DNA from: Helicobacteraceae bacterium | GTDB taxonomy: Bacteria; Campylobacterota; Campylobacteria; Campylobacterales; Sulfurimonadaceae | Length of the DNA: 64,000 nt | Reading direction: 5' to 3' | Assembly: GCA_027063225.1 (NCBI GenBank) | Contig: JAMOSG010000034.1 | Location: 41,737-105,736 of the forward strand | Shown here: positions 26,645 through 35,547 of the stretch, one piece after another | Numbering within the stretch: position 1 is the first letter of the stretch | Layout of the letters: every line of letters begins with the position of its first letter | Translations under genes and position numbers: made by a program | Notes under the pieces: model-generated | The model's input: only the letters and a program-made list of their open reading frames with translations | What the model was told of the DNA's origin: nothing | Database searches by the model: none

Positions 26645-27667
26645 TTAAAAATCGTCATCGAAACTCAAACTACCTTTAGAATAGTTTGTAACAGTTCCCT
26701 CAAAAAAGTTTGTTTTTTGGTCATTGAATTTTGCAAAATCATCAACCCATTTAATAGGGTTTGAAACATTATAAAGTTTATCAAATCCTACAGATGTAAG
26801 TCTATCATCTGCTAGGTATTGAATATATTGCTCTACAATCGCATCTGTTAAACCTAAAATTTGCCCTTGTGTAATATACTGACCCCACGCTGTTTCAAGC
26901 TCAACAGCTTGTTTGTACATTGCAATAACTTCATCTTTGAGTTGTTGTGTAAAAAGATCAGGTCTCTCTTTACGTAAAGTATTAATAAGGTTTTGAAAAA
27001 GTACAAGGTGTGTTACTTCATCTCTTTGAATAAAACGTATCATTTGTGCACTTCCAAGCATTTTTCCACTGCGTGCAAGCGTGTAGATATAAGCAAAACC
27101 ACTATAGAAATAGATCCCTTCTAAAATTTGGTTTGCAAAACACGCTTTTACAAAGTTATGCTCACTAGGATTACTTGCTAAATCTTGGTAAACTCCAGCG
27201 ATTGCATCATTTTTACTTTTTAACATCATATCTCTACGCCAAAGCTCATAAATCTCTGCTGTATTTGTTGAGATACTATCTACCATAACTGCATAACTTT
27301 GTGCATGAAGGGCCTCTTCAAAACTTTGACGCACCAAAATAAGGTTAATCTCTGGAGATGTAACATAAGGGTTAATGTTATCTATAAGGTTATTTGTTTG
27401 GAGGGAATCCATAAAAATAAGTTGTGAAAGTGCTTTATCGTAAGCATCTTTTTCTGTATCTGTAAGATTTTTGTAGTCATTAACATCACGTGTCATATCT
27501 ACCTCTTTTGGGAACCAGGTGTTGTTTAACATCATCTCCCAAAGGTTATATGCCCATTGATATTTGATATTATTTAACTCAAAAATACCTGTTGGATTAC
27601 CACCAAAAATCCTCCTATCATTAACACTTTCAGTTGATTGTGGATTGTATATCTCTTTACGATTCAT
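26645..27667 (-). CDS. nrdB: Class Ia ribonucleotide reductase, small subunit
   Basis: A 340-residue diiron/tyrosyl-radical subunit that initiates deoxyribonucleotide formation in the large subunit. Metal ligands and the radical Tyr are in [14 protein letters not shown] (Glu, His, Tyr), with further ligands in [12 protein letters not shown] and [10 protein letters not shown]. The acidic C-terminal tail (LSFDDDF) is the usual docking peptide for the large subunit. The nrdA gene is not in this window. It starts 21 bases after znuB, so it may be read partly from the metal-uptake operon. Confidence 0.95.
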   Translation of the reverse strand: MNRKEIYNPQSTESVNDRRIFGGNPTGIFELNNIKYQWAYNLWEMMLNNTWFPKEVDMTRDVNDYKNLTDTEKDAYDKALSQLIFMDSLQTNNLIDNINPYVTSPEINLILVRQSFEEALHAQSYAVMVDSISTNTAEIYELWRRDMMLKSKNDAIAGVYQDLASNPSEHNFVKACFANQILEGIYFYSGFAYIYTLARSGKMLGSAQMIRFIQRDEVTHLVLFQNLINTLRKERPDLFTQQLKDEVIAMYKQAVELETAWGQYITQGQILGLTDAIVEQYIQYLADDRLTSVGFDKLYNVSNPIKWVDDFAKFNDQKTNFFEGTVTNYSKGSLSFDDDF

Positions 27668-27688
27668 TTTGGTAGCTCCTTGGATAAA

Positions 27689-28453
27689 TTAAGTTCGTGA
27701 TTTTAACGACATTTTCATTAAAACTTCTTTTGTTACGATATATAAAAGTGAAGAACTCACAGTTGTAAAAATAATAGTATATCCCGTTGGTAAATCAAAA
27801 TTATAAGAGGCAATAAGTGCTACTAAAATTCCTATTGAGCCAAAAAGTGTAGCACTTAAAAAAGGTTTTTTACTAAAAACTCCCACATATGATGGTGCAA
27901 TAAGTAAAGCAAAAACAACAAGTACCCCAGCACTTTGAACAGAAGAGGTTACAGTTAGAGCTAACATAGCAAAAAACAAAAACTCTTTTTTTATTCCCTT
28001 AAATTTTGGGTAAATAACAAACATAACAAACGCTACAAATCCATAAATAATAATACTGTGGAGTAATTCCTCTTGGGAAGTAAATAAAATATCTGCTGCA
28101 CTTAGTTTTGAAAATAGCTCAACTCCTTGAGAACTTTTTGCTAAAATAAGCATAATAGCAGATATTCCAAAAGCGTATAAGAGTCCAATAAAAGCTTCAA
28201 TTTTTGGGATATTTTTTGTTGCCCATGTGATAATAACAGCCGCTAAAAGTGCGAAACCAAATGTAAGTTCATTTTGGTATGCACCATCTAAAAATGTAAT
28301 GCTTAGTGCCATACCAATTGAAGCGATTTGTCCCACTGCTAAATCGGTAAAAATAACACCACGACGGATAATCTCTAAACCAAAAATAGAATGAATAAAA
28401 ACTAAAACAATAGCCAGCACAAATGCTGGCCATAAAAGTTCAATTATTTGCAT
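27689..28453 (-). CDS. znuB: Zinc/manganese-type ABC transporter permease (ZnuB-like)
   Basis: A 254-residue ABC-3 family permease with about seven or eight hydrophobic segments, including FTDLAVGQIASIGMALS near 35-51, which corresponds to the conserved cytoplasmic loop, and the SVQSAGVLVVFALLIAPSYVG helix near 170. It moves metal across the inner membrane together with an ATPase. It overlaps the binding-protein gene by 10 bases. No ZnuC-type ATPase is encoded in the window, so the ATPase must be supplied from elsewhere. Confidence 0.92.
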   Translation of the reverse strand: MQIIELLWPAFVLAIVLVFIHSIFGLEIIRRGVIFTDLAVGQIASIGMALSITFLDGAYQNELTFGFALLAAVIITWATKNIPKIEAFIGLLYAFGISAIMLILAKSSQGVELFSKLSAADILFTSQEELLHSIIIYGFVAFVMFVIYPKFKGIKKEFLFFAMLALTVTSSVQSAGVLVVFALLIAPSYVGVFSKKPFLSATLFGSIGILVALIASYNFDLPTGYTIIFTTVSSSLLYIVTKEVLMKMSLKSRT

Positions 28454-29319
28454 ATTTTTGAAGCTATATTATTGTAAAAATCCTCTAGTGTTTTACCACC
28501 AACTGCACCTAAGTCATGAGGAATAACAACAACTTTAGCACCTGTTTTTGCTGCAATAAATTGTGCTGTTTTTCTCTCGTGGTAAACATCTTGAAGAATT
28601 TTTTTAACTTTGTTTTGCTTTATAAGCATAATAAGCTCTAGTGTATGTTTAGAACTAGGAGCAATTCCTGGAAGTGGCTCAATTGTACCAATATTTTCAA
28701 TGTTGTAGCGTTTTAAAAAGTAGTTAAAAAGTTCGTGGTATTGCACAACTTCTTTAGTGCTACATTGAGCCATTTTTGCATCAAATTGTGTTAAAAAACT
28801 ACTCCACTCTTTTTTGAAATTTTGAAGATTTTGTTTATATGCAAACTTATGAATAGGATCAATTTGTGCAAGTCTTGAAGCGATCGCCTCTGCAATAATA
28901 GGAACTGTGTAAGGGTCTGTAATATAATGAGGATTTCCCTCTGCGTGAACATCACCAAATGCACGTGAAACAGTGGTAGGTTTATCTATAAGTTCTAGTG
29001 ATTGCGAAGCATCTAAAAAGCCTAATGAGCCTTCATTTATTTTAGGATTGTGAGCATTGCGTAAAAGTGGAGGTAACCAACCAATCTCTAGCCCTCCACC
29101 ATTAATAATAAGTAAATCTGCACGGCGAAGTTTTGCTAAAAGTGATGGTTTTGGCACAATAAAATGTGGGTCATATTTGTTTGAACCAAGAACAGTTACT
29201 TTTACAAAATCTCCTCCAACTTTTTTAGCAATTGCACCAAGTGTTGAGTATGTTGTATCGATTTGCATTGAGGCAAACAGAGCTAAGTTTGTAACTAATA
29301 ATAGTAATAATTTTTTCAT
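28444..29319 (-). CDS. znuA: Zinc/manganese-type ABC transporter substrate-binding protein (ZnuA-like)
   Basis: A 291-residue cluster A-I periplasmic binding protein. It has a signal peptide (LLLLLVTNLALFASM), then the metal-site His in NKYDPHFIVPKP (about 51), a second in GNPHYITDP (about 131), one in YHELFNYFLKRYNI (about 192) and an acidic ligand near the C-terminus. The His/acid-rich loop typical of many zinc binders is short, with only AFGDVHAEGNPHY. The overlap with the permease gene shows one operon. Zinc is favoured by the neighbourhood; manganese or iron cannot be excluded. Confidence 0.9.
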   Translation of the reverse strand: MKKLLLLLVTNLALFASMQIDTTYSTLGAIAKKVGGDFVKVTVLGSNKYDPHFIVPKPSLLAKLRRADLLIINGGGLEIGWLPPLLRNAHNPKINEGSLGFLDASQSLELIDKPTTVSRAFGDVHAEGNPHYITDPYTVPIIAEAIASRLAQIDPIHKFAYKQNLQNFKKEWSSFLTQFDAKMAQCSTKEVVQYHELFNYFLKRYNIENIGTIEPLPGIAPSSKHTLELIMLIKQNKVKKILQDVYHERKTAQFIAAKTGAKVVVIPHDLGAVGGKTLEDFYNNIASKICK

Positions 29320-29328
29320 TTTCTTCTC

Positions 29329-30498
29329 CTAATAATCGTGTGCACCATGTGCACCTGCTGCAATGTTAAGTGTAAGCATTACTGTATGGATATTTTTTCT
29401 TGAACCATCAATAACTTTTGTTTTATCATAACTGTATGAAAGACGAAGTCTTGACATAGGGAATGGGTGGTACTGTGCCATTACGGTATATTTTTGTAAA
29501 TCATCTACAGAATTTTTCACAATACCATCGTAGCGAATACCTGTTGCATAATTTTTGTTGTATTTATAAACAAGTTGTGTATAAAAACCAGCTTGTTTTG
29601 CATCTGTTGCTATATTTTGTCGTTTACGATAAAGTGCTTCACTTTGCCAAGTTAAAGAGCTGTAACTATTAAATTGTTGTTGCATTGTAAGTTCTACATT
29701 ATAAATATCTGTATCACCTCCAAAAAGATTTTTTCCACGTGCAAAACTAATACCTGTTAGTGTTGAGAGATTTTGCGTTATATCAAGACTTGTTTTTAGA
29801 TAAGCAACTGTTAGGTTATTTTTTTGTGTATTTCCAAAACTTCTTTTATTTGAGCCTTGGAGTAATTCCACTCCTACCATTACATAAGTATCTGTTGGTG
29901 CAACCCATTGTGTAGAGATTCCCATATCTCCAATACTCCCTGGACCAAACAAAGCTTTATAGATGATTGGTTGTTCATCAAAATTCCAAGCATGTTGATG
30001 TTTAGCATTAATACGACCAAAACTACTTTTAAACTTTCCAGCTTTTATACCTAAACCATAAGGAAGAGAAGTTGTTTTTACATACCCTTCACCAATAGCT
30101 GTATGATCTGGATGAATATGAAGCATTGCAAAAGCTTCAAAGTAAGGATCAACTACTGAATGTAGGGCTAACTCTGCATAGTTAAGGTTAAAACCTCTGT
30201 TTTTATTAAATGGAAGTTGAGCACTACCTGTTGTAATAAAACCTGGTATTGCAAAATTTTCATACTGTGTATTATCTATATTTCTAGCAATACTTGACAT
30301 ATTTAAAATAAGTGCAATATCTGGAAGATAAGCATTTTGTGAAAAACTACTAGAGCGTGTTTGATATTTTGCTTGAGTATTTTGAATTTGTAACTCTTGG
30401 AGCTTTTTTTCTAAAAGTTCAACTCTTTTTTCTAATGCAGTGTTATTTGCACTTAAACTTATGGCACATAACACCCCTAATGCTATTTTTTTAGGCAT
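29329..30498 (-). CDS. Outer-membrane beta-barrel protein associated with metal uptake
   Basis: A 389-residue exported protein. A signal peptide (ALGVLCAISLSANN) is followed by a short coiled coil (LEKRVELLEKKLQELQIQ) and then a long series of alternating strands rich in Tyr, Gly and Asn, ending in the aromatic-rich close of a barrel. The coiled coil plus barrel layout resembles trimeric porin-like proteins. It lies 9 bases upstream of znuA in the same direction, so it is likely to bring metal or metal complexes through the outer membrane. The specific family is not recognised. Confidence 0.75.
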   Translation of the reverse strand: MPKKIALGVLCAISLSANNTALEKRVELLEKKLQELQIQNTQAKYQTRSSSFSQNAYLPDIALILNMSSIARNIDNTQYENFAIPGFITTGSAQLPFNKNRGFNLNYAELALHSVVDPYFEAFAMLHIHPDHTAIGEGYVKTTSLPYGLGIKAGKFKSSFGRINAKHQHAWNFDEQPIIYKALFGPGSIGDMGISTQWVAPTDTYVMVGVELLQGSNKRSFGNTQKNNLTVAYLKTSLDITQNLSTLTGISFARGKNLFGGDTDIYNVELTMQQQFNSYSSLTWQSEALYRKRQNIATDAKQAGFYTQLVYKYNKNYATGIRYDGIVKNSVDDLQKYTVMAQYHPFPMSRLRLSYSYDKTKVIDGSRKNIHTVMLTLNIAAGAHGAHDY

Positions 30499-30536
30499 AA
30501 AAACATCCTTTTAAATTTTTTAATAATAAAGTTTTT

Positions 30537-30821
30537 TTATGAAAAGAGAAAAGCTAAAGGTGGTGCACGTGGATTATAGAAGGAGTTATAAATAAATGCA
30601 TATTTGTTTGCATTATTAGAGATAAAAACTATCTCTTTATACTCTAGTTTTTGTAAATAATAAGGGATTGTTGGAGTATCAGCATCAGCAATATTATGTT
30701 GAATAGTACATATTTGACAATCGTTATGGGATTGAAAGTCATTATGATGGTGAAAAACACCTAAAAATGTAGCAACAATAAAAAGGGAAAGAAAATATTT
30801 TTTTGCTAATTTGATAATCAT
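30537..30821 (-). CDS. Small His/Cys-containing exported protein at the head of the znu operon
   Basis: A 94-residue protein with an N-terminal hydrophobic segment (about 9-23), then F-H-H-H-N-D, S-H-N-D-C and I-C-T-I-Q-H within residues 23-43, and a hydrophobic C-terminal tail. The cluster of His and Cys just outside the membrane suggests a metal-binding or metal-chaperone peptide. It is the first gene of a minus-strand run that continues with the outer-membrane protein, znuA and znuB. I do not know a characterised homologue; its role is inferred from composition and position. Confidence 0.65.
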   Translation of the reverse strand: MIIKLAKKYFLSLFIVATFLGVFHHHNDFQSHNDCQICTIQHNIADADTPTIPYYLQKLEYKEIVFISNNANKYAFIYNSFYNPRAPPLAFLFS

Positions 30822-30847
30822 AATTGAGATTGTAGTATAACTTTTTT

Positions 30848-30872
30848 AAAAGAGAGTATAAAACTCTCTTTT
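30848..30872 (-). terminator. Terminator after feoB
   Basis: AAAAGAGAG (30848-30856) and CTCTCTTTT (30864-30872) form a perfect nine-base stem around a seven-base loop, starting directly after the feoB stop. It separates the feo unit from the znu unit. A TATACT at 30834-30839 on the minus strand just past it could be the -10 box of the znu operon. Confidence 0.65.
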
Positions 30873-32969
30873 TTATAAAGCTATATGATATCCAATAAAA
30901 GCTAGTAGATAAGCAACAACAGAAGTAAATACAAAAAGATAAAAGGCATATTTTTTTCCTCCAGCTTCTCTTGCAAAAACAATAGTAGCAGCTAAACAAG
31001 GAAGATACGTCATAATAATAAGTATAAATGCAACTGCTGATGCAAATGAAATATTTTCATGTAGTCTTTGAATTAATGAGCTGTTTTCTTCATCTACATC
31101 ATCTCCAAGTGAGTATAAAACACCAAGTGTTGAAACAACAACTTCTTTAGCTGCTAAACCTGTTTGTAGAGCAACAGCCATTTTCCAATCCATACCTAGT
31201 GGTTCAAAAAGAGGTTCTAAAACTTGCCCCATTTGTCCTAAATAACTCTCTTTTAAAAGTTGTTCTTTGAGTTCATTTTGTAGTTTTATTTTTTCTACTT
31301 GATTATTCAGTTGTTCAATTTTTTGTTCATATTGTGTTGTTAGTTCTAAATTTTTTGGATAGTTACTTCCAAACCAAACAAGCATTGAAGCTATGGCAAT
31401 AAAGGTACCTGCCTTTTTTAAATAAAGCCATGTTTTTGTTTTTACTGTATGCCAAATAAGCATTACAGATGGCATTCTATATTTTGGCATCTCCATTACA
31501 AAAGGTTCATTTTCACCTTTAAATGCAGTAAGTTTTAAAATTTTTGCCATAATTAAACCAAGAATAGCTCCACCCATATAGATTGCAAAAAGTATATTTC
31601 CTGCCATTTCTGGAGAGAAAAATGCACCAACAAAAAGCACATAAACAGGTAAGCGTGCACCACAACTCATAAACCCTATTATAAATAACGTTAGTAGTCT
31701 ATCTCTATCATTTTTTAAAATTCTTGCACTCATATATGCAGGAATAGAACACCCAAAACCTGTAACAAGTGGGATAAAACTTTGTCCATGAAGCCCAAAC
31801 TTATGGAAAAAACCATCAAGCAAATATGCAACACGACTCATATAACCTGTACTTTCAAGCAATGCTATACCTATATATAAAATCATAATATTAGGTACAA
31901 ATAAGATAACTGCTCCAACTCCTGCTATAACACCATCAACAATTAAAGAACGAACCTCATCATTGGATATTGTTGCACCTACTGTATCACCTAAGTAACC
32001 AAAAAAAGCATCAATATAATCCATTGGAATAGAGCCTATTTCGAATGTTAATTGAAATAATCCCCACATAAAAAATAAAAAGATAGGTATCCCTAAGAGA
32101 GGGTGAATAAGAATATTATCAAGTTTTTGTGTAAATGATAGTTGCTCTTCTTGTTTTGTTGTTTTTACTGTAAGAGATAAAAGTCCATCAATATATGCTT
32201 TATATTCACTTGCCATTATATCTAGCATCGATTCTTCATTATGATGGAGTTTAATATGATTATGTGCTTCTAAAAGAACAGGCTCAAGAGAGATCCAAAT
32301 TGGATCATCGTGAAGTTGTTTGTAAATATGCTTATTTTCACTTAAAAGTCCAATTGCAATGGAGCGATAAGAGAGAGTTGATTTAAATCTATTTTTTTCT
32401 AAAACAGTAACAATATTTCTAATCTCCTCCTCCATATCTTCACTAAAAACAAATTTAGGTTCTTTTTTTTCTAAAGAGTAAGTTTTTACAATTGTTGCTA
32501 AAAGATGGTCTAATCCCTCTTTAGTTGCAGCAGATACTTTAATACAGTCGATTCCAAGAAGTTCACTCATATAGTTTGCATTAATATCAAGATGTTCTTT
32601 TTTAGCTTCATCAATCATATTTAAAGCAATAATCATTTTTTTATCTAGTTGTATAAGTTCACTTGTAAGTTGTAAATTTCTTTCTAAATTTGTAGAATCT
32701 ACAACATTTAAAATAATATCGTATTGTTCATCTCTTAAAAAGTTATTTGTTACTCTTTCCTCTATAGAGTAATCATTAAGCATATATGTACCTGGTAAAT
32801 CAACTACAGTAATAATATAATCTTTATATTCAAAAACTATTTCCTCTTTTTCGACAGTAACTCCAGAGAAATTCCCTACATGAAGTGTTGTATTTCCAAT
32901 AGCATTTATGAGCATTGTTTTTCCAACATTTGGTTGACCAACAAGTGCTATAGTGATATTTTTTTTCAT
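30873..32969 (-). CDS. feoB: Ferrous iron transporter FeoB
   Basis: A 698-residue inner-membrane Fe(II) transporter. The N-terminal G domain has GQPNVGKT (12-19), DLPGTY and ALNMIDEA (NxxD guanine specificity). The membrane domain contains the two inverted gates, with LVTGFGCSIPAYMSARIL and the MTYLPCLAATIVFAREAG Cys segment near the C-terminus, and about 8-10 hydrophobic helices. A charged coiled-coil insert sits near residues 555-585. It starts one base after feoA. Homologues are the main ferrous iron importers of Campylobacter and Helicobacter. Confidence 0.96.
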   Translation of the reverse strand: MKKNITIALVGQPNVGKTMLINAIGNTTLHVGNFSGVTVEKEEIVFEYKDYIITVVDLPGTYMLNDYSIEERVTNNFLRDEQYDIILNVVDSTNLERNLQLTSELIQLDKKMIIALNMIDEAKKEHLDINANYMSELLGIDCIKVSAATKEGLDHLLATIVKTYSLEKKEPKFVFSEDMEEEIRNIVTVLEKNRFKSTLSYRSIAIGLLSENKHIYKQLHDDPIWISLEPVLLEAHNHIKLHHNEESMLDIMASEYKAYIDGLLSLTVKTTKQEEQLSFTQKLDNILIHPLLGIPIFLFFMWGLFQLTFEIGSIPMDYIDAFFGYLGDTVGATISNDEVRSLIVDGVIAGVGAVILFVPNIMILYIGIALLESTGYMSRVAYLLDGFFHKFGLHGQSFIPLVTGFGCSIPAYMSARILKNDRDRLLTLFIIGFMSCGARLPVYVLFVGAFFSPEMAGNILFAIYMGGAILGLIMAKILKLTAFKGENEPFVMEMPKYRMPSVMLIWHTVKTKTWLYLKKAGTFIAIASMLVWFGSNYPKNLELTTQYEQKIEQLNNQVEKIKLQNELKEQLLKESYLGQMGQVLEPLFEPLGMDWKMAVALQTGLAAKEVVVSTLGVLYSLGDDVDEENSSLIQRLHENISFASAVAFILIIMTYLPCLAATIVFAREAGGKKYAFYLFVFTSVVAYLLAFIGYHIAL

Positions 32970-32970
32970 T

Positions 32971-33189
32971 TTATATAACCTCTATATTTTGGGCTTCTTC
33001 TTTACGAAGAGCAATAGTGACTTTGCCTATTTGTATTTCATAGTTACTTTTTAAGTGTGTATGTGCAAGAAACTTAATTTTTGCTCCTTTTATAATGCCA
33101 AAAGAGATAAGTCTTTGTTTTAATGCTCCTTGAGCATAAAGTTTTTCTACTTCATATATTTGACCTATTTTTGCTTCTGTTAATCGCAT
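32971..33189 (-). CDS. feoA: FeoA-type SH3-domain protein
   Basis: A 72-residue protein with the FeoA fold pattern: ALKQRLISFGIIKGAKIKFLA, then EIQIGKVTIALRKEEAQNIEV. FeoA proteins bind and modulate FeoB. It lies directly upstream of feoB and 14 bases downstream of the porin gene, so it shares their transcript. Confidence 0.93.
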   Translation of the reverse strand: MRLTEAKIGQIYEVEKLYAQGALKQRLISFGIIKGAKIKFLAHTHLKSNYEIQIGKVTIALRKEEAQNIEVI

Positions 33190-33203
33190 AAAAAAACTCC
33201 CCC

Positions 33204-34400
33204 TTAGAAGTTAAAAGAGGCAAAAGCTCTTATATTTTTGGAATTAAAATCTTCACTTTTACTATCTTGTTTATTTGTATCTATTATGTAAGATAAAGAG
33301 AGAGTTAAAAGATCGTTAGGTGTATATTCTATAACTATATCTTGCTCTACAATATGAGCTTTTAAACCTTGTGAATCTGCTTTTGCACTAAAATCTCCAT
33401 AAGCATAAATAAAATTAATATTATTAAGTGCATAACTTAAAGAGATAACTTTTGCATTTGCTTCTCTATCTTGTGTAATTTCATCTAAAATCATACTATC
33501 CATATTTGTAAAGAGAGTGCCACCTCCATAACCACTAAAACTATGTTTAGAATTTTGCTTTAGTGCTTTATTATAAGCTGCTGTAAAAGTAAAATTTTTA
33601 TATGTAAGTTCTGTCATTGCACCATAAATATTTGCTTCAACTGCACTATTATCTAACTCTTTTTCCTTAAGATATTGTAATGAAATATTTAGTGTAGTGT
33701 TTTCTTGTATAGTAAGATGTCCTGTTATATCAAAATAAATTGCATTATTTGCTATCTCTTTAGAATCATCATTTGATATATTGTAAAACCATAAATTTGT
33801 ATCAACAAGATTATTTTCGTAGTTGATTCCACCAAAATTAACTCCATCTTTTCCCGCTTTTTTCCATCCACTATTTAAACCAGCATCACTCCCTTGCCAA
33901 CTATCGAGATGCCCTGCAATAAAAGATAAATTTTCTAGTGAATATTGGGCAATATACCCTTTAAAAGTATTTGGAACCATTCTAATATCATCACTATCTG
34001 CAAGTGGAGTATCTATTATTTGAGCTCCTATGCGAAGATTAAAATTTTTGTTTTCATAATTGAGATAGGCTTGCGTTACTTCTGTATATGTTTTTTTCTC
34101 TCCAGAGAGTTCATTATTATAATGCTCTTTATTTGCACTTAAAACTTTTATATCATGTGTAGTTCTAAATGCTAAAGAGGCATTAAATCCTTTATATTTA
34201 GCAAGTTCATATTGTAAAGATGTTCCAATTGCAGTTGCATAAATATCTTGAGTATTTTTATTATTGTAAGCTGAGTAAAGAGAACGTACCTCCCCTTTTA
34301 TAGTAGCGTCTTGAAACATTTGTCCTATATTTGCATTAGCATAAAGTGAACTACTTAGTGCTAAAGTTGCAATAAAACTAATATGTACTGAATGTGTCAT
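33204..34400 (-). CDS. OprD-family outer-membrane porin
   Basis: A 398-residue exported beta-barrel. A signal peptide ends near SLYANA, then GEVRSLYSAYNNKN, the ADSDDIRMVPNTFKGYIAQYSLENLS segment typical of OprD-type porins near residues 132-157, and a closing strand ending in ASFNF with terminal Phe. It lies between a Fur-family regulator and feoAB on the same strand, which suggests metal-regulated expression and a role in letting iron or another metal through the outer membrane. The substrate is unknown. Confidence 0.85.
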   Translation of the reverse strand: MTHSVHISFIATLALSSSLYANANIGQMFQDATIKGEVRSLYSAYNNKNTQDIYATAIGTSLQYELAKYKGFNASLAFRTTHDIKVLSANKEHYNNELSGEKKTYTEVTQAYLNYENKNFNLRIGAQIIDTPLADSDDIRMVPNTFKGYIAQYSLENLSFIAGHLDSWQGSDAGLNSGWKKAGKDGVNFGGINYENNLVDTNLWFYNISNDDSKEIANNAIYFDITGHLTIQENTTLNISLQYLKEKELDNSAVEANIYGAMTELTYKNFTFTAAYNKALKQNSKHSFSGYGGGTLFTNMDSMILDEITQDREANAKVISLSYALNNINFIYAYGDFSAKADSQGLKAHIVEQDIVIEYTPNDLLTLSLSYIIDTNKQDSKSEDFNSKNIRAFASFNF

Positions 34401-34460
34401 TTGTTATCCTTTATATAATATATGTTGGAGATAAATCCAAAAAATGAAAGTTAAAATCTC

Positions 34461-34862
34461 TTAACTTCCTTTGTTTAGATTTAATAAACATTTTTTACAT
34501 TTTTTATGTACTGTAATAAAATCTGCATCTTGAAACTCATGGCAAACTTCTCTATCTGTTTTTTGCACTTGAGAACATTGTGTACATATTTGAAAAACAG
34601 AGTTTTTAGTAGAGAGAAAATAGTATGTAGTTTTCACATTATCGTGAACACTTAAAATTAGCTTACATTCTAAAAAAACTCTTAAATGTCTATAAACTGT
34701 ATTAATAGAAATTTTCTTTGGATATTTTTGATTTAAAATATTTACAATTTCTGTTGCACTTAAAGCAACATGTTTTTTTTCTAAAAATAATTTATATATG
34801 CTTTCTCTTACTGATGTATAGTTGATATTTTGTTTTTGCATACACAGGTATAAATCTTCCAT
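34461..34862 (-). CDS. Fur-family metalloregulator with altered metal-sensing motif
   Basis: A 133-residue Fur-family repressor. The winged-helix domain has YTSVRESIYKLF (15-26), ATEIVNIL and the recognition helix ISINTVYRHLRVF (51-63). The structural zinc pairs are C93/C96 (CTQC) and C122/C125 (CKKC). The HHDH motif that normally precedes the first pair is replaced by N87-S-V-F90, so the regulatory metal site must be different; C107, H108 and H119 are possible ligands. It is divergent from a ZevAB-like pair across two palindromic operators, and upstream of the porin-feoAB genes. Confidence 0.87.
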   Translation of the reverse strand: MEDLYLCMQKQNINYTSVRESIYKLFLEKKHVALSATEIVNILNQKYPKKISINTVYRHLRVFLECKLILSVHDNVKTTYYFLSTKNSVFQICTQCSQVQKTDREVCHEFQDADFITVHKKCKKCLLNLNKGS

Positions 34863-34887
34863 TTTTTTAATCCAAATAATTTAAATT

Positions 34888-34904
34888 ATGATAATTGTTA
34901 TCAT
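34888..34904. promoter_or_regulatory. Perfect 7-3-7 palindrome, probable Fur-family operator 1
   Basis: ATGATAATTGTTATCAT is a perfect inverted repeat (ATGATAA / TTATCAT, three-base centre), 26 bases before the Fur-like start codon. It resembles the GATAATGATAATCATTATC-type Fur box. Location suggests autoregulation of the regulator and of the genes behind it. Confidence 0.7.
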
Positions 34905-34949
34905 TTAATCGTGGAATTGTTACCTATCATTTCTTAAATCTATTTAAAT

Positions 34950-34966
34950 ATGATATTCATTATCAT
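34950..34966. promoter_or_regulatory. Near-perfect palindrome, probable Fur-family operator 2
   Basis: ATGATATTCATTATCAT matches operator 1 in both arms with one mismatch, 63 bases before the ATG of the divergent ZevA-like gene. Two copies in one 166-base divergent intergenic region suggest control in both directions. Confidence 0.65.
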
Positions 34967-35028
34967 TTTTAGAGATTGTATGCACATCTATTTTTGTTAT
35001 AATATAAAAAATTATCGCGGGATTAAAA

Positions 35029-35547
35029 ATGAAGATATTTGTATTACTCTTTTTAACAAGTTTACTTTTTGCCCACCCCCATACTTTTATAGATATTTAT
35101 CCAGATATTGTTGTGGAGAATGGAAAAATTAAAAAACTTCATCTTACGTGGAAGATAGATGAGATGACTTCTAGTATGCTTTTGATGGATGTAGATAGCA
35201 ATGGTAATGGAAAAATAGATAAAAATGAAGAGAAAAATATTGAACAAAACTATTTTAATACAATGACAGATTACGATTTTTACACTTATATTAAAGTAGC
35301 GGGGAAAAAAGTAACTTTACCTGAAATTACACATTTTCATGCTTTTGTGGAGAAGAACAAAGTTTGTTATGGATTTGATTTTGAACTTCATACAAACGCA
35401 AAAGAGACTTCATTAGAGTTTGGAGATAGTGATTTTTATATTGCTATGGTTTTAAAAGATGAGTTTGTAAAAGTAAAAGGTGCAAAAGCAAAAGTAACAG
35501 GAGTCGATAATGATTTTTACTATGGATATAGATTGGAGTTTAAATAA
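35029..35547 (+). CDS. DUF1007 periplasmic protein, ZevA-like
   Basis: A 172-residue exported protein. A short signal peptide (IFVLLFLTSLLFA) is followed at once by HPHTFIDIYPDIVVENGK, a His-containing mature N-terminus typical of DUF1007. The DVDSNGNGKIDKNEEKNIEQNYF segment resembles an EF-hand-like loop. In Haemophilus the homologue ZevA works with the NicO-family protein ZevB in zinc handling. Its stop overlaps the next start, and the two probable Fur-family operators lie upstream. Confidence 0.88.
   Translation: MKIFVLLFLTSLLFAHPHTFIDIYPDIVVENGKIKKLHLTWKIDEMTSSMLLMDVDSNGNGKIDKNEEKNIEQNYFNTMTDYDFYTYIKVAGKKVTLPEITHFHAFVEKNKVCYGFDFELHTNAKETSLEFGDSDFYIAMVLKDEFVKVKGAKAKVTGVDNDFYYGYRLEFK

Noticed and set aside
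34950..35132. Short open frame over the ZevA-like leader
   Set aside because: It overlaps the operator and the real gene in another frame and has no coding character.
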